Of a DNA stretch of 36,994 bases, positions 32,086 through 36,994 are shown in pieces. The stretch is from the NCBI GenBank assembly GCA_051879215.1, contig JBJELP010000165.1, positions 1-36,994 of the forward strand. Reading direction: 5' to 3'. The stretch is from TWA4 sp051879215. Lineage in GTDB: Bacteria; Bacillota; Clostridia; Lachnospirales; Lachnospiraceae. The notes beneath the pieces are model-generated. The model made no database searches. It saw nothing but the letters and a program-made list of their open reading frames with translations, and had not been told where the DNA came from. Each line of letters starts with the position of its first letter. Positions within the stretch are counted from its first letter, which is position 1. A program made the translations under genes and the position numbers.

Positions 32086-32946
32086 TCATACCAGCAATTT
32101 ACATGTATTTTTATATATCTCCAATAATGCCTCTCTTGCGGGACAATCTACCTCCGCAAGGTTTTGCCCTGCATTGATTGCTGCGGATACATGTCTGTCA
32201 TATGGAATTTTTCCTGCAAATGGAATTCTGTTTTCAATACAGTAATCCTGAATTTTCTGTGTATTTTCCGGACTGATATCCCATTTATTGACACAGACTG
32301 CCAGTTTTGTCCGGAAGGTTTCTGCCGTCTGAATCAATCGTTTCATATCACTGATACCGGAAAAGCTGGGTTCTGCCACCAACAGCACCAGGTCCATTCC
32401 GCTGATGGATGCCATGACCGGGCATCCAATGCCAGGGGAACCATCCAGAATCGCCAGATCAGTCTCCGGTGCATTTTTCAGCATCGCCATTTTTACATCG
32501 GTCACCAGTTTACCGGAATTTCCCCGACCCATTTTCAGAACTGCTGTTGAGAAAACGCCATTGTCCAGATACAGCATCTTTTGGCCTGCCTGGTCTGTAT
32601 CCAGTCTGATTGCATCCTGTGGACAGACATAAGCACAAACGCCACAGCCTTCACAGGCATATTCATTCACTGCATATCTGTCCCCATTTTTAATCAGTGC
32701 TTCAAAACGGCAATGGTTTTCACATTCCCCGCATCCAATACATTTATCAGAATCGATATATGCTTTCTCTCCTCCGAAAAAATCTGTGACAAGGGGATCC
32801 GCATTCCACTCTGTAACCAGATGCAGATTTGGAGCATCCACATCGCAATCTGCTGCTGCCTTTGCCTTTGCAAAATGGATAAAAGCCGCAGCAGTTGTTG
32901 TTTTTCCGGTGCCGCCTTTTCCGCTGAGAATCAGAAGTCGTTTCAT
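32086..32946 (-). CDS. MinD-superfamily P-loop ATPase with inserted ferredoxin domain
   Basis: 286 residues (COG1149 type). The deviant Walker A SGKGGTGKTT (8-17) is followed by the ParA/MinD-like DCDVDAPNLHL. Two 4Fe-4S motifs are inserted: CIGCGECENHC and CEGCGVCAYVCP. Later motifs are LAILDGSPGIGCPV and VLLVAEPSFSGISDMKRL, with NKWD for base binding. Relatives such as Mrp/NBP35 carry iron-sulfur clusters; this subgroup's role is unknown. The start overlaps the previous stop by ATGA. It is paired with a second, similar ATPase. Confidence 0.92.
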   Translation of the reverse strand: MKRLLILSGKGGTGKTTTAAAFIHFAKAKAAADCDVDAPNLHLVTEWNADPLVTDFFGGEKAYIDSDKCIGCGECENHCRFEALIKNGDRYAVNEYACEGCGVCAYVCPQDAIRLDTDQAGQKMLYLDNGVFSTAVLKMGRGNSGKLVTDVKMAMLKNAPETDLAILDGSPGIGCPVMASISGMDLVLLVAEPSFSGISDMKRLIQTAETFRTKLAVCVNKWDISPENTQKIQDYCIENRIPFAGKIPYDRHVSAAINAGQNLAEVDCPAREALLEIYKNTCKLLV

Positions 32947-33638
32947 ATTACCCCTCCGATCTGTTTCAGCATACTATGGAATAATTCCCCGTATTTCACA
33001 CTGGTTTCAGTAAGTATCTTTCCACCGGCAATCACTTCTGCAATTTCCTGATCATAAGGAATCCTTGCCAGAACCGGCAATTGTTTTTCCTGACAGAACT
33101 GCTCCAGCGGTTCATAGGGTACTTCCTGCTTATTGATTACCACACCACATTTTTTGTTCATCAGGGAAACAAGTTCCCATACCATTTTGAAATTATGAAA
33201 TCCGAATACAGTGGGTTCCGCTATCAGGATACAGTAATCAGCATCCCGTACACTTTCCATGACAGAGCAGGCGCTTCCCGGCGGACAGTCAATAATCATC
33301 AGCCCATCATTCTGGGTTAATGCTTCGCGGATAATCGGAACACCGGACGCTTCTCCCGGATTCAAAATCCCGGTCACCACACGAATTTTCTGATGCCAGC
33401 CCATTTCAATATTTCCTATGGGTTTGTTTATTTCTGTAATTGCATTTTCCGGACATACCAGCATACAGCCGCCGCAGCTGTGNNNNNNNNNNNNNNNNNN
33501 NNNNNNNNNNNNNNNNNNNNNNNNNNNNNNNNNNNNNNNNNNNNNNNNNNNNNNNNNNNNNNNNNNNNNNNNNNNNNNNNNNACTGCTGTCAGCGTTTTC
33601 CCTGCTCCACCCTTTCCGCTTAAACATGCAATCTTCAT
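32943..33638 (-). CDS. MinD-superfamily ferredoxin ATPase, interrupted by an assembly gap
   Basis: The N-terminus reads MKIACLSGKGGAGKTLTA (deviant Walker A), then 100 N, then HSCGGCMLVCPENAI, the second ferredoxin motif. Later LMIIDCPPGSACSV and ILIAEPTVFGFHNFKMVWEL match the sister ATPase. The first ferredoxin motif and the DVDAPN region are lost in the gap. As given the frame stays open for 231 residues, but the sister is 286, so about 150 bases more than the 100 N may be missing. ATGA overlaps link it to both neighbours. It is probably an intact gene, not a pseudogene. Confidence 0.88.
   Translation of the reverse strand: MKIACLSGKGGAGKTLTAXXXXXXXXXXXXXXXXXXXXXXXXXXXXXXXXXXHSCGGCMLVCPENAITEINKPIGNIEMGWHQKIRVVTGILNPGEASGVPIIREALTQNDGLMIIDCPPGSACSVMESVRDADYCILIAEPTVFGFHNFKMVWELVSLMNKKCGVVINKQEVPYEPLEQFCQEKQLPVLARIPYDQEIAEVIAGGKILTETSVKYGELFHSMLKQIGGVI
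33483..33582. other. Assembly gap of 100 N
   Basis: Exactly 100 N, the usual placeholder for a gap of unknown size. It lies inside the second MinD-like ATPase gene, at the ferredoxin-coding part, where similarity to the sister gene could have broken the assembly. Confidence 0.99.
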
Positions 33639-33985
33639 CGTACACCGTGATAACCGCCATGGAATTCAGTCAGTTCGTCCAGTTTACCATCCTCCCACGC
33701 GGTCATGTCATCCAATGCGGCTTTATGGATGGATTTATAGATTCTCATACCAGAGTCTTTCAGCACATCTGCAGCATTCTGTCCGCAGCGAACGGTAATC
33801 AGAACATCCACACTCTGATCAACCAGATACTGTGCTGCCTGAACACCTGCTCCGCTGTTGGCCTGAGCTGCAGGATTGTCTGCTATCGTATCCTTCCCGT
33901 CCTCACGAAATAAAAAATATGGTGCACGTGCCAGAACAATGCAGACATCCTGTCTGTTTTCATCCAATGGAATCGCAATTTTCAT
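33635..33985 (-). CDS. NifX/NifB-type Fe-Mo cofactor-binding domain protein
   Basis: 116 residues, first gene of the operon. It starts MKIAIPLDENRQDVCIVLARAPYF and has AAQYLVDQSVDVLITVRCGQNAADVLKDSGMRIY, the fold of COG1433 proteins. The C-terminus has FHGGYHG. The start at 33985 has GAGGGG nine bases upstream; other ATGs at 33994 and 34021 are too close or lack a site. The promoter with three repeated sites lies upstream. It probably passes or holds a metal cluster together with the two ATPases and the second NifX-like protein. Confidence 0.87.
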   Translation of the reverse strand: MKIAIPLDENRQDVCIVLARAPYFLFREDGKDTIADNPAAQANSGAGVQAAQYLVDQSVDVLITVRCGQNAADVLKDSGMRIYKSIHKAALDDMTAWEDGKLDELTEFHGGYHGVR

Positions 33986-34036
33986 AACTATCATCCCCCT
34001 CACCATTTTCGATTCCAACATGATCTTTCTGTCAAT

Positions 34037-34106
34037 AGTATATGCCTGTTAATGACATATGTCAATAACTTTTTTTGACATATGCCGGTAATAAAAATGA
34101 CATGTG
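34037..34106 (-). promoter_or_regulatory. Promoter of the NifX/MinD operon with three TGACAT(A/G)TG sites
   Basis: Minus strand: -35 TTGACA (34060-34065), 17-base spacer, -10 TATACT (34037-34042). The plus-strand motif TGACAT(A/G)TG occurs at 34053, 34076 and 34098, spaced 23 and 22 bases. The first is a perfect palindrome TGACATATGTCA (34053-34064) overlapping the -35. The spacing equals about two helical turns, as expected for cooperative binding of one regulator. Confidence 0.7.
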
Positions 34107-34144
34107 TATCGAACTCATCTTAATCCAGACATCACAGACTATCT

Positions 34145-34171
34145 AAAAAAGCACCTCAAACCGAGGTGCTT
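34145..34171 (-). terminator. Rho-independent terminator of the SPFH-like gene
   Basis: AAGCACCTC (34149-34157) pairs with GAGGTGCTT (34163-34171), five-base loop. On the minus strand T follows (34145-34150). Confidence 0.85.
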
Positions 34172-34257
34172 AATAACATTGGGTCAAAAAATTTCCGGAA
34201 GTGAACATAATATAAACAGTATATAACACCGTTCAGTGATGAAGCCACACTTTCACC

Positions 34258-35091
34258 CTACGAACAGAATACCATCTCTGCCGGAATCCGGGCTGAAGCT
34301 GCACTGCTCTTTGCACTTCCTTTTCCGCTCTGTCTGCGGGATCTTGTCTGCTTCTTTGCAAATCGCTCCATCTGTACCTGATTGTACCAGTCCATGGTTT
34401 CATTCTCCTTTTTCCGGAAATTAACCAGACTGCTGCTGCCTAAAATGATCCGGTTTACGTGAACTGCCACCAGCTCCAGTCCAAAGAACGCCAAAAGGTC
34501 GCATAAGGAATCCAGGATAGCCACTTCGATTTCATCCGTAATCTGATTCATCTCATAGATACTCCTGTTCAGACGCTGCTTCACCTCGTTCACCGCTTCT
34601 TCCATCTTGTAATACAGCTTTCTTTCCAGAAGCTGACGGAGACTTTCCGTATCTCTGACCGGATAGCGGGAATTCTGTTCACTGGAGCAGAGAAATGCCA
34701 GAAATCGACTGCGATCATCAATACGAACCGAAATATCCGTTGCAACCCGTACTGCAACCGGATAATAGGTCTTTAATTCCGGCAGCAGATGCTTCACCAG
34801 CTGCTCCATCACATGAATGTCATGATTCAGTCTCATATCAATGTGATCGGAAAGATTCAGCCAGAACAGGTCCACCCGATCTGCTTTGGCAAACAGGGAA
34901 CCGGTAAAAGAAGATGATTTTTCCTGTGAAATCACATACTCTCCCGGATCAAAGAGATCACTTTTGCCATCTGCATGTCTCAGAAATGCACATTGATTTT
35001 CTGAAACATGTAAATCCAGCATCCCACAATATTCCTGACTCATATAATCCACCAGCATAGTATCTGAACTTGTATAACGAAGCATACGCAA
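34258..35091 (-). CDS. SPFH/YdjI-like domain protein, SOS-promoter controlled
   Basis: 277 residues. Residues about 22-130 fit an SPFH-like (YdjI/virion core) beta domain: LDLHVSENQCAFLRHADGKSDLFDPGEYVIS, then RVDLFWLN and AVRVATDISVRIDDRSRFLAFL. A helical stretch follows (about 140-215) and the end is Lys/Arg/Ser-rich. No membrane helix or zinc ribbon is seen. SPFH proteins form oligomeric scaffolds, often on membranes under stress. GGGAGG lies 8 bases before the ATG. Two SOS boxes cover its promoter, so it is probably induced by DNA damage. The family call is by pattern and moderate. Confidence 0.6.
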   Translation of the reverse strand: MRMLRYTSSDTMLVDYMSQEYCGMLDLHVSENQCAFLRHADGKSDLFDPGEYVISQEKSSSFTGSLFAKADRVDLFWLNLSDHIDMRLNHDIHVMEQLVKHLLPELKTYYPVAVRVATDISVRIDDRSRFLAFLCSSEQNSRYPVRDTESLRQLLERKLYYKMEEAVNEVKQRLNRSIYEMNQITDEIEVAILDSLCDLLAFFGLELVAVHVNRIILGSSSLVNFRKKENETMDWYNQVQMERFAKKQTRSRRQSGKGSAKSSAASARIPAEMVFCS

Positions 35092-35108
35092 TCCCTCCCT
35101 GTATTAAT

Positions 35109-35161
35109 CAAACATTTGTTCTGTTTTGTTCTATGATACAACGCGAACAGATGTTTGTCAA
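35109..35161 (-). promoter_or_regulatory. Promoter with two SOS (LexA) boxes
   Basis: Minus strand: perfect -35 TTGACA (35156-35161), 17-base spacer, -10 TATCAT (35133-35138). Box 1, CGAACAGATGTTTG on the plus strand (35144-35157), fills the spacer. Box 2, AGAACAAATGTTTG on the minus strand (35109-35122), lies just after the start of transcription. Both fit CGAACnnnnGTTyG (box 2 with one mismatch). Their centres are 35 bases apart. Confidence 0.8.
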
Positions 35162-35216
35162 TACTGAGTTGCTATTTGCTTGCTATTTTATTCTAACCAA
35201 AAATGAAATACCAAAA

Positions 35217-35792
35217 CTAAATCTTTATACCATTTACAAAATGATGTACGCTGTTCTGAATATACTGCTCTGTTTCCAGTCCGGTTAACGTATCACCAAA
35301 GGAAGCCTTGAAAAATACAAAACCAAAATTCATTGCCAGAAAAGAAACGGCCAGACTTTCGATATCATCCGATGCCATCTTTTTCTGTCTGCACATTTCT
35401 GTGAAATATTTCGTCAGAACCGTTTTAAAAACATCCGGAATCTCACGGATTCCGTCTCTGGTCACATCGTACAGATCCGGAGACCGAAGCCCCAATGATA
35501 CACGGACCATTTTGGGTGTTACTTTTTTCAAATATACTTCTGCAAAAGAAATCAGATCGGATTCCAACTCACCTGTATAAACAAAATCGGATTCCTTTAA
35601 ACAGGGATTCCACTCCGGAAGCTCCATGGCTGAAACGATAATATCCTTTTTCCCTTTGAACTTCCGAAAGATGGTACACTCGTTGACTTCTGCTTTTTTT
35701 GCTATATCTTTTGTTGTTGTGGCTGTATAACCTTTCTCCATGACAAGAGACATGGCAGCATTCAATATCCGTTTTTGTGTTTCGTCAAACAT
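35217..35792 (-). CDS. TetR-family transcriptional regulator
   Basis: 191 residues. The N-terminal helix-turn-helix is RILNAAMSLVMEKGYTATTTKDIAKKAEVNECTIFRKFKGKKDI, the standard TetR_N pattern. The rest is the helical ligand-binding domain, with no recognisable ligand motif. The start at 35792 has AAAGGTGA upstream; a start at 35831 would overlap the dehydrogenase gene. It follows the alcohol dehydrogenase gene by 10 bases on the same strand, so it probably represses that operon in response to an aldehyde, alcohol or other small molecule. Confidence 0.93.
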   Translation of the reverse strand: MFDETQKRILNAAMSLVMEKGYTATTTKDIAKKAEVNECTIFRKFKGKKDIIVSAMELPEWNPCLKESDFVYTGELESDLISFAEVYLKKVTPKMVRVSLGLRSPDLYDVTRDGIREIPDVFKTVLTKYFTEMCRQKKMASDDIESLAVSFLAMNFGFVFFKASFGDTLTGLETEQYIQNSVHHFVNGIKI

Positions 35793-35802
35793 GATTTCAC
35801 CT

Positions 35803-36990
35803 TTACTGTGCCAGACGGTAAATATCAGCAATTTCTTTTCTGCCCAGCTTCTTTATACATCCGATGGTTCTTGTTTCCTGATAGGTACAGCGGTAAGCCA
35901 GAGCCTGGATTTCCTCCTCGGTCAGTCCGTTGATTCCCAGTTCCTTCAGATTTACAGGCATATGAATGGAGCGGTAAAATGCTTCCATGGCCTCTATTCC
36001 TGCAAGAATCGTTTTTTCATCACTTTCCATTTCCTGTACCTGCATGACATTTCGTGCAAACTTCAGAAAACGGTCCGGTTTTTCTCTCCAGACATATCTG
36101 GCCCAGGTACCCCATACTGCTGCCAGACCTGCTCCGTGGGTCACATCATACGTTGCACCCAGCTCATGTTCAAGCTGATGGCATGACCAGTCCCCACCGT
36201 CGGTTCCGCAGCCGGTCAGTCCATTGTGGGAAAGACTTCCTGCCCACATGACTTCTGCTCTCGCATCATAGTTTTCCGGAGCATCCATCAGAATCCGAGC
36301 ATTTTTCATAACGGTGCGCAGAAGATTCTCGCTGATTCCATCTGTCAGTTCCATATTCTCCACCCGGTTAAAATAACGCTCCATGGTATGCATCATAATA
36401 TCCACACAGCCGCTCTGAGTCTGATATTCAGGCAATGTCATGGTAAGCTCCGGATTCATAACTGCAAAACGACACCGTCCCAGATCACTGCTGCAGCCTT
36501 TTTTCTTCCAGTTTTTTTCCTCATCATTGGTAATGACACAGGAATGACTCATCTCACTTCCGGCTGCAGCTATTGTAAGCACGGCTCCCACCGGAAGGCA
36601 GGCTGCAGGTTTGCGGATCTTTTCATAAAAATCCCACACTTCCCCTTCATTTGCCGTACCGTAACCGATGGCTTTGGCAGAGTCAATTACGCTACCGCCT
36701 CCCACTGCAAGAAGAAAATCAACACCTTCCTGTCTGCACAGCTCAATTCCTTTTCGCACAAGAGATAAACGGGGATTGGGTACCACGCCGCCCAGCATCA
36801 CATAGGAGATTCCCTCTGCTTCCAGAGACGCTGTTACCCGGTCCAGCAATCCGCTTTTCTTTGCACTGCTGCCTCCAAAGTGAACCAGAACCTTTTTACA
36901 TCCCTGTTCTTTTACCAGGGCTCCCACCTGTTCTTCTGCTTTTTTGCCGAATACTACTTTTGTAGGGGTATAATAAGTGAAATTATTCAT
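35803..36990 (-). CDS. Iron-containing alcohol dehydrogenase (YqhD/BdhA type)
   Basis: 395 residues. The start MNNFTYYTPTKVVFGK is typical of YqhD and butanol dehydrogenases. The cofactor loop is AVGGGSVIDSAKAI (GGGS at 97-100). Metal ligands fit D197 and H201 (GCVDIMMHTMERYF), H271 (WSCHQLEH) and H285 (DVTHGAGLA). It reduces aldehydes or oxidises alcohols with NAD(P)H in the cytoplasm. Only four bases of upstream sequence are in the window (GAGA), so its ribosome site and promoter cannot be checked, but the N-terminus looks complete. It is the first visible gene of an operon with tetR. Confidence 0.95.
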   Translation of the reverse strand: MNNFTYYTPTKVVFGKKAEEQVGALVKEQGCKKVLVHFGGSSAKKSGLLDRVTASLEAEGISYVMLGGVVPNPRLSLVRKGIELCRQEGVDFLLAVGGGSVIDSAKAIGYGTANEGEVWDFYEKIRKPAACLPVGAVLTIAAAGSEMSHSCVITNDEEKNWKKKGCSSDLGRCRFAVMNPELTMTLPEYQTQSGCVDIMMHTMERYFNRVENMELTDGISENLLRTVMKNARILMDAPENYDARAEVMWAGSLSHNGLTGCGTDGGDWSCHQLEHELGATYDVTHGAGLAAVWGTWARYVWREKPDRFLKFARNVMQVQEMESDEKTILAGIEAMEAFYRSIHMPVNLKELGINGLTEEEIQALAYRCTYQETRTIGCIKKLGRKEIADIYRLAQ

Positions 36991-36994
36991 TCTC

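Noticed and set aside
32943..33638. The gapped ATPase as a pseudogene
   Set aside because: Both flanks are intact, in frame and overlap their neighbours; only the assembly is broken.

Overview
The window looks like chromosome of an anaerobic Gram-positive Clostridia, most likely a Lachnospiraceae-type gut bacterium. The reasons are strong AGGAGG-type ribosome sites before almost every gene, sigma-A promoters with TTGACA/TATAAT elements, a TTG start, Bacillus-type SOS boxes, and the gene mix (an archaeal-order Mrp/Mbh antiporter, ferredoxin-containing MinD-like ATPases with NifX-like partners, GH36 and GH1 sugar enzymes). No rRNA, tRNA, insertion sequence, prophage or CRISPR array was seen. 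One 100-base run of N (33483-33582) is an assembly gap inside a gene.

Layout. 1-6694 (minus): a multi-subunit cation/proton antiporter operon, read E-F-G-(MbhD)-(MbhE+B fusion)-C-D, followed by two more ND2/ND5-type subunits, the last cut by the window edge. 6948-11302: a small membrane protein, glnS (minus), then a CNNM/CorC transporter and a HAD phosphatase in one operon. 11408-12942 (minus): an AT-richer two-gene unit, an ABC-type AAA ATPase plus a small PD-(D/E)XK-like protein, which looks like an accessory (possibly defence) module. 13155-15628 (minus): ftsH and a small unknown gene. 15888-20884 (plus): pyrG, a CsoR-type metal sensor with a His-rich repeat tail, a DUF554 membrane protein and oligoendopeptidase F. 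21122-28558 (minus): alpha-galactosidase, AraC regulator, MATE transporter, GH1 6-phospho-beta-glucosidase and a DMT permease. 28836-31467: a small protein behind a 32-bp tandem repeat, then the paired DNA-repair proteins TIGR03915 and radical SAM TIGR03916 (minus). 31603-33985 (minus): two MinD-like ferredoxin ATPases flanked by two NifX/NifB-like proteins. 34258-36990 (minus): an SPFH-like protein, a TetR regulator and an iron alcohol dehydrogenase.

The main new signals are regulatory. The radical SAM repair gene has a LexA/SOS box inside its -35/-10 spacer. The SPFH-like gene has two SOS boxes placed on its promoter. These two loci, about 4 kb apart, are therefore probably DNA-damage inducible. 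The NifX/MinD operon has three TGACAT(A/G)TG sites spaced 22-23 bp, one overlapping the -35. The ATPase/nuclease pair has an 8-bp-arm palindrome that encloses its -10. The alpha-galactosidase gene has four 16-bp tandem repeats upstream, next to an AraC-family gene.
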